A stretch of DNA of 64,000 bases from Beroe ovata (GCA_946803715.1 CAMPET010000194.1:69682-133681); one strand, 5' to 3'. Counted from the first letter of the stretch, positions 1 to 12,030 are shown. The notes: a model not told the origin generated them from the sequence alone. Numbers and translations are program-made.

Positions 1-1565
1 GTGTGTGTGTGTGTATTTCCTTGTATTTCCTGGTTTGTATGGAAGATAATCAGGACCTCTCTTTCGCTTGTTGTTAACTGCCAAATCTATCTGGTTATGT
101 GTGTGTGTACTCCGACATTTACTGATTCTATTATGCTCCTCCCTCTCTTTAGCTTCGTATTCTGCTGTTCATTGTTCTTACTATCTGGTGATTAGTTCAA
201 CAATTATCACACAATGTGTGGCCACTTGTTATTCACGCTTGACCTCCCATCCCCCTATACCCTTTATCATGTCACAGTGCACACACACACACACACACAC
301 ACACATACTGAGTGGGTATCTGAATTATTCAGCAGTGTGTTATGCAAATGCTTCTTCACTTGTGAACCCTGACTCACCCCTGGCTTCCAATCTCTCTATT
401 TCCCCGGTTTTGCTGGTTTGTCGCTTCACTTCTGGTTAGCCTTTTCCCATAATATAGCGTTTCCCGGTTTGTTTTAACTCTAACAAAAGTTAAATACTTT
501 TCCCTTTACCAGAGTTCATTACTGTTTGCAAAGAAAACACTGCTTACCGCGTATACTGAAATAGACATCAAGAGGGCCATTAGACCAGCCCCCAATTTGC
601 AGCCCCCATTTATCTGAGCCCCTTCTTTGTTTTCTTTATTGTTTTCCTTCCCTCGATGTCTCACTTACTTGCTAATCGATCACTAATGAGTAACTGCGTT
701 GCTTTATTCTGTTACTTCGTCTAACACAGTTTCAACAGCTGTTGTCTGTGAATTAGCCCAATATGATAGGTCCACGCAGTGTGTGTGTTGTTTGTTTTAG
801 TCTAGATTGCGAGTGTTCAGTATAGAGTTTCACTCTCTGGCCCCTCGACTTTTGTTGGCTCGGTTTATCACTTCACATATCTGTTTTGCTTGTGATTGAG
901 TGCGTGCAAATTTGGTGCGCGGCGCGCGCGTCACTTATTCCAGTGAATGTTGAAATTTAGAGTGAGACAATTTGCTTAGTCGCGCGTATTCCAGAAGATC
1001 GCACTAAAATGAATTTGTGGTACCGGCCCATTGATACATTGTACAATGTACATAGTACATTTCGGATAATTAGCTACGATTGCTCCTTGTGGGCAATTAG
1101 ACCTGCAATTAGCCCTGTACAACGCATATTACTAGTGATAATAAGTAGAATACAGTGATAATTAGGAGCAATATATTTACAATACGTCTGTGTTTGTGTG
1201 TGTGTGTCTGTGTTTATATAGGTAATAGTAACCTAGTATTATCAGTCCTGCTCTATTCTATTTATAACTGTTCCTAACTCAATTCACTATCATTTCTCTC
1301 TTCTATTCGATTACCGTACCATTATGTATTATGTATTGAACATCTGCTCTATCACATTATTACACTCGCACTGTTGTTAATATACAGTCATTCCTGCGTT
1401 CTGTATTATATATTCTTGTCCATTATTATCATCATAGTTAACACACGGCGCTATACACAAGCAGCTTGTAGGCAGAAAGAGAGTTTGCTCCTTCATATAA
1501 ACGAATCATTTTAACAATAGACCCCCCATCTTCGTGATGAGATTGTTCTATCACTCTCCCTGTGT

Positions 1566-1602
<37 letters not shown>

Positions 1603-2421
1603 NTGTGTGTGTATGTGTGTGTTTGTGTGTGTGTGTGTGTGTGTGTAGGTGATTGTGTTGAGTAGCATGTCTGCGTATGTCTGGACTGATGACAGCTCAT
1701 ACTCTCATGCTCGCTTGTCACTAGGAGTTACTACAGAACAGTGTCACATTGTTCCGTGACGGTACTGCAGAATCCGGTGCATTTCCTCCGTGTGTGCGAT
1801 ATGTTCATGTGTGTGTGTGCGATATGTTCATGTATCTGTGTCTGTGTCCTTGTACTTCTTGTGTGTGTGTGTGTGTTTGTGTGTGTGACTCTGTCTGTTT
1901 GTCCGTGTGTCCGTGTCTGAGTGTGTGACGATTAGTATAATTGTGTGCGAGGCGTGTCACACATCCAGAGAGAGAGAGAGAGAGAACTCTCTCCATTATT
2001 TTACTGTTTATTTTCCGGTCCCTTTGTTTACAAACATTGANAGAGAGAGAGAGAGAGCGAGTAGAATTTTCCACATTTGTGGAGAATTCTCGTTATTTCC
2101 CGAACATAAACGCCCTGCTTTTTCAATCAATATCTAATGACACGCTGTCACAGTGTGAGAGAGCTATTATAATTGTTCAATGTTAGCTTATCATTAACAT
2201 CTCCCACCTATTCCTATCTAGATAAGGCCGTCAGTTGAAGCGACACAGGCTTATTTCTCTTCCCACATTTTCTTCTCTTGCCGTCTGACAGAACACTTTC
2301 TTCTACTGATCTCCTGCAAAGAGAACTGACCTCCCGGATATTTTGTTCTCCTCGTCATTATTCTATCATCAGTCCGAATATACCACTCTACAATTGAATG
2401 TAGTTGCGTGTTTGCTCCGCG
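1..2421. other. No gene seen; microsatellite-rich flank
   Basis: I find no exon with convincing family similarity on either strand here. The stretch holds GT/CA runs near 1-14, 281-304, 1561-1647 and 1809-1900, and GA runs near 1968-1984 and 2042-2058. Single N bases lie inside the repeats at 1603 and 2041. If the 5' part of UPF2 lies upstream of the window, this is part of a UPF2 intron; otherwise it is intergenic. Confidence 0.6.
1561..1647. repeat. (GT)n microsatellite with an N
   Basis: A nearly pure GT tract interrupted by a few TT steps and by one N at 1603. The N inside a simple repeat suggests that the true length is unresolved in the assembly. Confidence 0.9.
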
Positions 2422-3450
2422 ATGAAGGATCGGCAGCTGTTTGAGGAGGAATATCGGATTTGTGGGATTCTCGGGTTTGGCAGGTTCGCCACGGTGTACC
2501 GGTGCATGCGCCGCGACACGGGACAGTACTACGCCGCCAAACTCCTGACAAAACACCTCAGTTTGGTGGACACGGAGGTCAACGTGCTCACACAGTTTAA
2601 ACACCACAAGAACATTGTCTCGTTAGTCGAGGTGTTTAGGGGGAACAAGGAAGTGGTGCTGGTCATGGAACTGGTACCGGGACGTGAACTTATCGACGTG
2701 TTGGGCACGGTAATTTCGTCAGAGTACGACCTGAGTCACGTGGTCAAGCACTTGTGTTCCACACTCTACTGCCTGCACTACAAACACGTGATACACATGG
2801 ACATCAAACCGGAAAACATCATGGTTTACAACACTATCCATAAACCAAGGTTCCGACTCGTGGATTTCGGTCTGGCCCGTGTATTACAATACAAGAAACC
2901 CGAGCGCATATCCCCTGATAAACTACAGGGTGATATGGGTGATGAGGAGGATGGGAGGATAATACGAGGAACCCCCGAGTTTCTCCCCCCGGAAATACTG
3001 CTGAACAGCGACTGTGACGCGAGCTCCCCTGCTGTGGACATGTGGTGTCTAGGTGTCACTATCTACATTGCTCTCACCGGGGTGTCCCCATTTCTGGGCG
3101 AGGACCACTACCACACCGTGCACAACATCCTGCACAGGAACTGTTATCTGGGGGATGAACTGTTTGGGGCGTACTCAGAGGATGCTCTCGACTTCCTATC
3201 CCGCCTCCTCCACCCTTCCCCCAACGCTCGACTCACTGCGGCCGAGTGTTTGGCACACCCGTGGCTCAGTAAGAAGAAGCGGGCTAAGCAACGTGATAAC
3301 CCGCTCAGATCCCATGTCCCTGATGCGGGATTTGAGCCCGCACCGGGAGACCTGATGGCGGGAGTGAGGCGGGATCTGCGGGAACTGTCGCAATGCGACA
3401 ATAATATCAAACCCTCGTCGGTTACCCGCAAAAACTGTAAGAATAGGTAA
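2422..3450 (+). CDS. Intronless MLCK/DAPK/TRIO-type protein kinase
   Basis: A 342-residue Ser/Thr kinase in one exon. The first true ATG is at 2422; the open frame upstream contains only a TTG. Visible motifs are a glycine loop LGFGRFATV (17-25), the ATP lysine in AAK (K40), helix-C glutamate (E52), catalytic loop HMDIKPEN (125-132), DFG (148-150), GTPEF (183-187) and an MWCLGV segment. The catalytic loop has HMD rather than HRD; a hydrophobic residue there is normal for MLCK, DAPK and TRIO kinases, which best match the GTPEF and SPFLGE signatures. Odd features are an enlarged activation segment with an acidic insert (about 151-181) and PPE in place of APE. The ~70-residue tail after the kinase fold shows no CaM-binding or autoinhibitory helix that I can assign. 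It may be nested, sense-oriented, in a UPF2 intron. Catalysis is predicted; the exact subfamily is uncertain. Confidence 0.85.
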   Translation: MKDRQLFEEEYRICGILGFGRFATVYRCMRRDTGQYYAAKLLTKHLSLVDTEVNVLTQFKHHKNIVSLVEVFRGNKEVVLVMELVPGRELIDVLGTVISSEYDLSHVVKHLCSTLYCLHYKHVIHMDIKPENIMVYNTIHKPRFRLVDFGLARVLQYKKPERISPDKLQGDMGDEEDGRIIRGTPEFLPPEILLNSDCDASSPAVDMWCLGVTIYIALTGVSPFLGEDHYHTVHNILHRNCYLGDELFGAYSEDALDFLSRLLHPSPNARLTAAECLAHPWLSKKKRAKQRDNPLRSHVPDAGFEPAPGDLMAGVRRDLRELSQCDNNIKPSSVTRKNCKNR

Positions 3451-3924
3451 ACACTGGTGGAAGTTTGATCCCACACGCAGGGGAAATCTAGGATTTCATT
3501 CGTGTCAATTTGGATTCATTTGGATTTGAGTCAGAATAACATAAGAGAGAGTGAAGGAACTTGATTCGGGAGGCGAGGAAATCTGTTTGACCTTAGAAAA
3601 GGATATTTTCAAGAATATTTTTAACATTTTATTCCATATCGTGTAAAGCATACTTAGCAAACAACAAATAGAACAAAGGTTTGATTCATGTCATCGGTTT
3701 CGTTGGTGTAACCGTGAAAACTTGATTCATATTAAACATTTTATACTATGGAAAAAGAACAATTGACTGAACAATATGTATCTTTTATTAACCACTGCTA
3801 TATCTTGTCTGACATTTAGTGTAAAGGTCCTGAAATATTGAAACTTCAAACTATGGATCTGCTACATCAAGTATTGATAAGTAGTACCAATACCATTACT
3901 AGTTCCAAGGTTACTTCGGCTGAC
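3451..3924. other. AT-rich spacer, no gene seen
   Basis: Kinase 3' flank leading into the UPF2 intron. I see no exon or strong polyadenylation signal. Confidence 0.5.
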
Positions 3925-4059
3925 TGACAACCACACACTAGCTGTTACCATAACAACCACACATTAGCTGTTACCATAACAACCAGACTAACTGTTGCCA
4001 TAACAACCACACACTAGCTGTTACCATAACAACACTAACTGTTACCATAACAACCACAG
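3925..4059. repeat. Intronic minisatellite ending at a UPF2 splice acceptor
   Basis: About four imperfect copies of a unit of roughly 30 bp, built on ACCATAACAACCACACACTA and CTAGCTGTT, with shorter degenerate copies. The last copy supplies the CCACAG acceptor of the exon starting at 4060. Confidence 0.85.
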
Positions 4060-7000
4060 GAAACAGTTGGAATTCTAGTGGTGGACAATGTGGTTGAAGC
4101 TATACGGGTCGGCATGGAAATCAACCAGAGTCACTACAACCAGAGACGGGTTGCCGAGGCGAAGTTGCTGGGAGAGTTGTACAACTATAGGATGATTGAG
4201 AGCAACATCATCTTCAACACTCTGTATCTTGTGATCACATTCGGAACTCTTCCCGATGGTAAGTGATTGAGAGAGATGAGGGAACAAGATACAAATCAGA
4301 TGATCACGCTCATTCTCTCTCCCACCCATTCTCTGTCAGTGGAACTCTCTGATGAATTTTCTGTTGCCATGACTACGTCTCTTCCTCCTCTTATGTCCCT
4401 GCCCTCGCTCATACCCTGTATCTAGTGTCATTGTATCCCCCCTTCTAGTATCCCCTTCTCTCACAGGATCCAACCCACTGGATCCGCCTGACGAGATGAT
4501 ACGGATCAGAATAGTTCTGACCATCCTTGAGACGTGCGGTCAGTTCTTCGAGAAGGGATCCCTCAAGAAGAAATGTGACATCTTCCTCCTTTTCTTCCAG
4601 GTAGGAAGTCACCGGAAATCGAGAAGTTTCTAGAACATTCCCGCGAATCTTTCTTCTACAGATTCATTGAAATCCGATTATTCTTTCCCGAATCTCCCTC
4701 CCATCTCGCTAGTTTAATCTATATTTCAGAAATACCTCTTCACGAAGATTCAGCCTCTACCGATCGATGTCGAGTATGCTATACAAGATACGCTGGAGGG
4801 AATCAGGCCCCATATCACCATGTATAAAACTGTTGCGGAGGTTGACACAGCAATAGCAGAGATCTCACCTCAACTGAAGAATATGCTTGGTTTGTGTGAT
4901 TCATTCTTTTCTTCTTTCATTCCTTTTTTCACCTTTGTTTTCACTTTTCCTTCTTTCAACCTTTCTTTTGNGTTTTTTTTGGTTTTTTTTGGTTTTTTTT
5001 GGGCTACAAACCCCCCAATTCAACTTCGAGAACCCTTCAAACTTTCTCACTGGACCCAAAACTCAGTTCCTAAAATCACGAGTCCACATATCAGCCTATT
5101 CTCCGCACTATAGTCCACATTCATGCAATTCCCATACTGACACTATGTTCCGAAATGAACCAGCTGTAATTGACATATCATTCTCCTGTGATTAATGCAC
5201 TTCAGGGGTGTAAGTAAGAAGGACCACCATGACCCAGGAGTGTAGTAGAAGCATGTAACCGATCACCATCAATCGGGCGTGTGGGTATCTCCGCAAAAAT
5301 ACACCGAGTCGGATACTGAAAATGTAGGGGGCGTGAGAGAAGCTTATCTTAGGATAAAGGGATCTGAAAATTTGTGTGGGTCAATGAATAATAGGTATTA
5401 AGTTACCTGAACTTATCGATGGAATTTAAGGCGTCTCTTATTCGCTCATTCTTATGTGTCTGAGTCTCAACGAATCCTTCTTTCTCTATCGGTACCGATA
5501 CTGTGGTATTGGAATTTGGTTAACTTGTCACTCTCGATCAATTAACTCCTCAATATAGAATTCTGCCATATATCAGAGATCTCGCTCTACAGAACGCATT
5601 CTTTATTAAAGTTTAAACCACATCTTCATATTCAAATCTTGTCTCTCTTACCCTGGTTATTTTTCCGTTCCACGGCCTGAAGTACTGTCTCCAGAGATTC
5701 CAATTTCATGACCAAACTGCTTCTCTCGCTATTCAGTCGTTCTACCTCTGTTTGTTTTGTAATCAATACCTGTAAGAATGGAGGATGGTAGGTCTGTGAG
5801 CGATGAATGAGAAAAGTGTGGGAGGGACTGATGAGTCGATATTTTGGGGTCGGTAGAATTATGGATTCATCAGCGAACACTGATGACCACACACATGTCA
5901 CGCTGCTACTAAACAACAACTTCTCTTGCTATCAAGCAACATCTTGTGTTGCTGCAGCAACATTCACCCACCTCGGTCAGAGACTTAATCTTGCCCTCCA
6001 ACTCCCCTTCATTTCCTCCAATCCCGCCTTGAGTTTTTGTCTGTGTGACTGACAGCTCCTCCTTTAATGACCGTACTTCCGATGCTGAGTCAAGTCGGAG
6101 TTTCGTCATTTCTTTTTGAGCGAGGAATACCTCCTGATTGAATGAAATGGTTTGAGAGCGGAATTTAAAACAAAATCTGGCGAACTTAACCGATAATTTC
6201 TTGATGAAATGAAACTGTTCGAAGTGTGATTTGGTAAATTATTTATACTCCTGAGCTACCTCTTTAAGTTGTGATATTGATAGTTGATATTCTGAAATAG
6301 CAGTATCCTTATCTCTGATAATAGCTTCAGATTGTGAGCATTTATCCAATGCTTGTTGCAATTCCTGAAATCGATAGGTTATTTTGTACATTTACATCTA
6401 TATTGATTGCTGGATAAAGTATCGATTTAGATAAGAGTTTGTTGCAAATGTATTTCAATCTTTAAAGGTGTTTTAATCTTCAAGATTTGTATGATAGAAA
6501 TGTATGTTATGTAAACCTCTGAGTGAAGCTGTTCTATCGTTGAAACGTGATCACGCAGAGCTTCCAGGTCATTACTCGTGGATCTGAAGTTTAATTCTTT
6601 CTTTTTCATGGTTATATTGGAAGATAATTTTCTTTTCTAAGGTTTCTTTTCGAATTTTTACTTGAGTCGTGATAATTTTCGTGTTATCTGAAATTGATGA
6701 TATACCTGTACTGCTGTTCCATGAGATTTCGCTCTTGTATCAATATCTCTGCACTTTCATCGTCTAAAATTGACGTTTCTGGTGACCCACGTCTTTCCTT
6801 CGCCTATTGAGATTGTTATTCTATCGAATTGAATTTAAACTGCGAAATTTTCAATCAATATTGTTGGCCAACGCCAGTTAAATTAACTTTCCAACATTAA
6901 ACCATGTGCTTTATGTTTTTTATGCGCGCGACGCGCGCGTTATGACATTGCCTTTTCTGGAGGAACAATTTGTTTTCATGAATTTATTCAGACCGTGCGC

Positions 7001-10000
7001 GCTACGCAAACCAAATTTTCCCACGCTTTTTGTGACCGAATAAACGGGGCGAAGTTATCGTTACTTATAAACATACCTGGAGAACTCTTGTTGCTCGATC
7101 TTTGTAATTTACAATATCTTTCTTGGCTGAGCTAAGCTCACTTTTTGACATTCTCAGCTCTGATGATAAACTAAAAATAAATTAGGATTAAAATTCGTTA
7201 CATTTACAAATATTTGGTACGATCGATTGTAATTAAATAATAGACGGAGATTTTCACCTTTCATTTCTCCTCTTTTCGTTTGATAATAGCTGGGTTGTTG
7301 TGTGGAGTTGCAATGTGATTTCTGAGATTTGTTGCTGTTGTTGTGAATCACGTTCATTTGAGTCCCTCTAAAGAGAGAGAATTGTGACACACTGATAATT
7401 ATTGACACCAGTATGTGACGTATCACTGACACCAATGCGTGACGTATCACTGACACCAGAAAGTGACGTTTCACTGACACCAGTACGTGACGTATCGNCG
7501 CTGACACCCGTGTGTGACGTTTCGCTGACACCAGTTAGTGACGTATCACTGACACTAGTACGTGACGTATCGCTGACACCCGTGTGTGGCGTTTCGCTGA
7601 CACCCGTGTGTGGCGTTTCAGTGACACCAGTGCGTGACGTATCACTGACACCAGTGTGTGTCGTTTCACTGAAACCCGTGTGTGACTGTGTGACGTTTCA
7701 CTCACACATCATTGAATTTCTACCTGTAGCTGGAATATTTGATCCTTGTACTCTGACAGCTGCCTCATTGAAGAATCAGCAGAATTACGAAGTTCTGATA
7801 ACTCTGATATAACGCTACTCGTTACTTTCATTTCTTCCTTCAGTTCAGCTGTTAACTCTGGGAAAAAGAACGATATAAACTTTGAGCGTTCTTTGCTTAG
7901 TGATTTGGGAGGTCAACTCATTTGTAAGTGGAAGATTTGTTAATTAGTGACAGTGACAATTACTTGATTGAATGGTGGATTCGGCATCGGCTTCGGCAAG
8001 CCTTACTTTCAGAACACCTATCTGTGTGTCTTTAGCCTGGTGGATGGGGAAATGGCGTGATGCAAACATTAGTTCAGCAAAGGTAAACATTAATAGGAAT
8101 GACGAGCTGACTGGCGGTTACCATGATCGCCTCATTGAGGTCTGATTCCCGGTTCTTGAACCTGCTGACAATCTTGCGTTCCTCATCCAACTCACATTGC
8201 ATTTCCTCAAGTCTATTCTTACTCTTTGCATCTGACTTTTGTTGCGCTTCAAGCTGACCCTGCAATTCGATATGAGACGTTACTCTATGGATTTACATTT
8301 TACAACCATGTGATCATGGTATATTCTAAATGTCTCATTCGTGAATTTCATTGAACTTCAAGTTGATGTTACTATCAGTTTTCTTCATGAAGTATTTTAT
8401 GTAGCTCCAAACCAAACTTTTTCATCGAGCCTACTTCCGACCACTTACCTGGCAGTCTCTGAGTCTGTTAGACAACATTCCAATTTCTTCCGTCAGTTGA
8501 AGTAGCTCCTGTTTTATCAGCCTGTTTTCTAGCTCTAACTGTGTCATAATGTGCTGCGCGTCGCCTGGGATGATAGGTCTGATTGAGTACTGAATAGATG
8601 TTTCAACTCATGTTTCGCTATGGAAAATAGATATTTCCAACGAAAATCAAGACCTGAAACGGCCGGAATCGTGTTCCCCATCAAATTTTGAGTCGACTAG
8701 GTCCATTTTAGATCGAAAATATGACACAAAAATTTTCCGTCAAATCTGATCAAAAACCTTGATGGTTAGTATGGAAATCTGAAAGGGTCAAAACATCGAC
8801 TTTCTCAAAATGATCTGATTATGACGGGATATTGTTAGGAAAGTGATCAAGAGTTCCGATGCCAATTTTTAGACAATTCTGACTTTATTTGTCGTCTTGA
8901 GACGATTTTTTGTGTCCCATGTACCCTCTAGAGCTAACACAGGCTTTATCGGACGAATGAGCAATTTCCAATAATACCCAAGACCTGAATTGGCCGGAAT
9001 CGTGTTCCCCATCAAATTTTGAGTCGATTAGGTCCATTTTAGATCGAAAATATGACACAAAAATTTTCCGTCAAATCTGATCAAAAACACTGATGGTTAG
9101 TATGGAAATCTGAAAGGGTCAAATCATCGACTTTCTCCAAATGATCCAATCATGACGGGATATTGTTAGGACAGTGATCAAGAATTCCGATACCAATTTT
9201 TAGACAATTCTGACTTTATTTGTCGTCTTGAGACGATTTTTTGTGTCCCATGTACCCTCTAGTGACAATCAGGCTTTAACGGAAATAAGAGCAATTTCCA
9301 ACAGAAACCTAGACCTGAAATGGCCGGAATCGTGTTCCCCATTAAATTTTGAGTCGATAAGGTCCCTTTTTGTTCGAAAATATGACACAATAATTTTCCG
9401 TCAAATCTGATCAAAAACACTGATGTATGGAAATCTGAAAGGGTCAAATCATCGACTTTCTTTAAATGATCCAATCATGACGGGATATTGTTAGGACAGT
9501 GATCAAGAATTCCGATACCATTTTCTAGACATTAGACAATTCTGACTTTATTTATGGTCTTGAGACGATTTTTTGTGTCCCATGTACCCTCTAGTGTCAA
9601 TCAGGTTTTATCGGGAAAAAGAGCAATTTCCAACAAAAATCAAGGCCTGAAATGGCCGGAATCGTGTTTCCCATCTAATTTTGAGTCGATTAGGTCCATT
9701 TTTGATCGAAAATATGACACAAAAATTTTCGCCAAATCTGATCAAAAACACTGATGGTTAGTATGGAAATCTGAAAGGGTCAAATCATCGACTTTCTCCA
9801 AATGATCCAATCATGACGGGATATTGTTAGGACAGTGATCAAGAATTCCGATACCAATTTTTAGACAATTCTGACTTTATTTGTCGTCTTGAGACGATTT
9901 TTTGTGTCCCATGTAACCTCTAGTGTCAATCAGGTTTAATCGGGAATAAAAGCAATTTCCTTTCTTTAGATATTTCTTCTGTTCATTCTTCCTCTTTTCT

Positions 10001-10923
10001 GTCCATCTTACCTTTCTTTTTGTCGCCCCCTCTTTCTTTCTTTCTTTCTTTCATTCTTTATCAAGTTCTGTCCTATCTTTCTCCCTCCATTCCTTTTTTA
10101 TTCCTCCCCTTTTCTTTTTCTATCTTCTTCCAATAACTTCTCACTACCTCGCGCTCTTCACAGGTAGTCAGGAGGTAGAGGAAGACACCGAGGAAGACGA
10201 CGACACTGAAACAGAAGAGGCCGGCGACGTTTCCCCAGAAGAGGATGATCAGGATGTTAAAGTCAGCAAGAAACTTGAGGTGAATACTCGTTGCCATGGT
10301 TTCAATATCCGGAGACCGCTTGTGTTCCCCGCGCTGACAGTAAGCTCTGGCAGGTTGTCAAATGTGAGGAGGACGATGAATTCCTAGCGGAGTTGGAGAA
10401 AACGATGACAGCAGAGCTGGCGGGCAGGAAAATGGACAACACACGGGTTAATAGCAGTGATCTGGCTCTCCCAATGAACCGTGGATTCAAAGGTAAGCAA
10501 TTTACCTTGATCATAACTGTTATTGACGCCATAACAACAGTAACAACTATTTGCCTGTTTCCACGCGTCTTAACAAATGATATTTCAGGACACAAGATAG
10601 AGGGAAACGTGATGCAATTCAGTGTTTTGCTTAAGAAGGGATCGAAACAGCAGTTTAAGCCTATGGACATTCCCCTGGAGTCAGAGTTCGCTAGCAACCT
10701 ATTCGACAAGCAGAAAGCTGCTATAAAGGAAAGGGAGGAGATGAAGCGGCTTGTTCTGAGTCAGGAGCAGCGGCAGGAGGAAGAGGAACTGTTGGCCGAG
10801 CAGCAGGACAGCAGGGGACTTCCGTTCAGAAGCACTGAGAGGAAACAGAAACCGAGAAAAGCTCCACAGCTTACGACTGAGATGTTTAACTTTAGTAGCG
10901 GGGGAGGGGGAGGAGCGAAGTAG
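4060..10923 (+). CDS. UPF2: UPF2, C-terminal part (partial)
   Basis: Nonsense-mediated decay factor that bridges UPF1 and UPF3. Six exons in frame: 4060-4258, 4467-4600, 4730-4889, 10164-10279, 10354-10492, 10589-10923, all with GT-AG junctions, giving 360 residues. The first three exons match the end of the third MIF4G domain; VVDNVVEAIRVGMEIN and KLLGELYNYRMIES are diagnostic. The fourth is an acidic linker. The last two hold the conserved UPF1-binding end, including KKGSKQQFKPMDIP, and finish with a Gly-rich tail and TAG. The family is about 1,200-1,300 residues, so the first two MIF4G domains are absent. They may lie upstream of the window, which would make the intron before 4060 longer than 4 kb with the kinase gene inside it. 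The 5.3-kb intron 4890-10163 contains golgin-84 exons on the other strand and a repeat array. Exon order and phase are intact across the N at 4971. Confidence 0.92.
5192..8564 (-). CDS. GOLGA5: Golgin-84 (GOLGA5), 5' end missing
   Basis: Golgi-membrane coiled-coil tether. Thirteen exons read continuously on the minus strand: 8564-8449, 8259-8122, 8036-7964, 7857-7724, 7367-7258, 7170-7077, 6803-6706, 6583-6517, 6364-6260, 6133-5972, 5769-5652, 5500-5407, 5315-5192. Every junction is GT-AG with matching phase, giving 476 residues. Diagnostic stretches are KDTQIGVLKVRLAEAD, KSELSSAKKDIVNYKDRA and, at the C-terminus, SIRLGVFLRRYPHAR followed by one membrane helix (YMLLLHSWVMVVLLTY), the tail anchor typical of golgin-84. 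The vertebrate protein is about 730 residues, so roughly the first 250 are not seen. The first visible exon starts with a split codon, so at least one upstream exon should exist. The expected side (8565-10163) is filled by a tandem repeat and T-rich sequence. The gene lies antisense inside a UPF2 intron. Confidence 0.92.
6924..6939. repeat. CG-only palindromic motif
   Basis: GCGCGCGACGCGCGCG in an AT-rich golgin intron. Its first 15 bases recur exactly at 43964-43978, and related CG-only clusters occur elsewhere in non-coding DNA. Confidence 0.8.
7395..7705. repeat. ~24-bp minisatellite in a golgin-84 intron
   Basis: About a dozen degenerate copies of a unit like CTGACACCAGTGTGTGACGT plus ATCA/TTCG. 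An N at 7498 breaks the array, so the copy number is unreliable. It creates an open frame that I regard as spurious. Confidence 0.9.
8626..9960. repeat. Four tandem copies of a 320-335 bp repeat
   Basis: The landmark GACGGGATATTGTTAGGA recurs near 8823 (one base different after GTTAGGA), 9154, 9478 and 9814. Each unit also carries a CGTCTTGAGACG hairpin and the phrase TTTTTTGTGTCCCATGTACC. Units differ by scattered substitutions and small indels. I see no coding capacity conserved between copies. The same family reappears at 11456-12030 and 13435-14030. Confidence 0.93.
9961..10163. other. C/T-rich intron end before UPF2 exon
   Basis: A long pyrimidine-rich stretch with TTTC runs leads to the CACAG acceptor at 10163. 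No gene is seen. Confidence 0.7.
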
Positions 10924-11455
10924 GAAACTCTGTGAGAATTGAGGACTTTAATTTCATTGGCAATGAGAAGGTGGCCATTCCAATATGTTGAATCAGAAGC
11001 ATCAAATTGTACACTGAACTCATTGTTTTTATGATAACTTAAACCTGTGTTTTCATTTGTTACTATTCAAACATGAATTCATTCGTGATCCTTTGACTGA
11101 TGCCTAAATACAGTGGGAGATTGGGATGCATGCGGAGAAAGTTTGCGTATGAAAAGGCATCGCGAATGCGCGCCGCGTCACTGACTTTATGCTCCCCTGA
11201 AGTGTTGCAAAATACTACTTATACTGTCCACTGCACTGTTTCTTGCACGCGCCCAAGAAGCAGTGGGCCTTTGTCTGTGTGTCCTGTCCACTGTCCGGTC
11301 CACCGCTGCGGTCCGTACTATACTGATTCTCGAGCGTGATTTTGATAAAGGCGCGGACGCCGGCGACGCGCGTTTGCGTAGTCGGGTCCAATTCCAAATA
11401 TTCCGCGCACGTTCGCGTTGTCAGATTTTATTTGACCTTTGTTAAAGGCCTTCCG
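10924..11455. other. UPF2 3' flank and CpG-rich segment
   Basis: No gene is seen. From about 11160 the sequence becomes CpG-rich and carries words such as TGTCCACTG and GTTTCTTGC that also occur in the foldback at 18690-18839, so it may be a relic of the same element. A single N at 11456 ends the segment. Confidence 0.5.
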
Positions 11456-12030
11456 NTTATGACGGGATATTGTTAGGACAGTGATCAAGAATTCTGAAAC
11501 CAATTTTTAGACAATTCTGACTTTATTTGCCGTCTTGAGACGATTTTTTGTGTCCCATGTACCCTCTGGTGTCAACTCAGGCATTATCGGAAATAAGAGC
11601 AATTTCCAACAAAAACCAAGATCTGAAACGGCCCAAATCGTGTTCCCCATCAAATTTTGAGTTGATAAGATCCATTTTGGATCGAAAATATGGCACAAAA
11701 ATTTTCTGTCAAATCTGATTAAAAACCCTGATGGTTAGTATGGAAATCTGAAAGGGTCAAAACATCGACTTTCTCCAAATGATCTAATTATGACGGGATA
11801 TTGTTAGGACAGTGATCAAGAATTCCGAAACCAATTTTTAGACAATTCTGACACTATTTGTCGTCTTGAGACGATTTTTTGTGTCCCATGTACCCACTGG
11901 TGTCATCGAAAATAAGAGCAACAAAAACCAAGATCTGAAACGGCCCAAATCGTGTTCCCCATCAAATTCTGTGTTGATCGAAAATATGACACAAAAATTT
12001 TCCGTCAAATCCGATCAAAAACGTTTGAGC
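11456..12030. repeat. Two copies of the 320-335 bp repeat
   Basis: The landmark GACGGGATATTGTTAGGA occurs near 11461 and 11792. The second copy has internal deletions. The block begins immediately after the N at 11456. Confidence 0.92.

Noticed and set aside
7154-7812. Open frames through the 24-bp repeats on both strands
   Set aside because: They are translations of a minisatellite whose unit is a multiple of three. True golgin-84 exons on the minus strand flank it in different frames.
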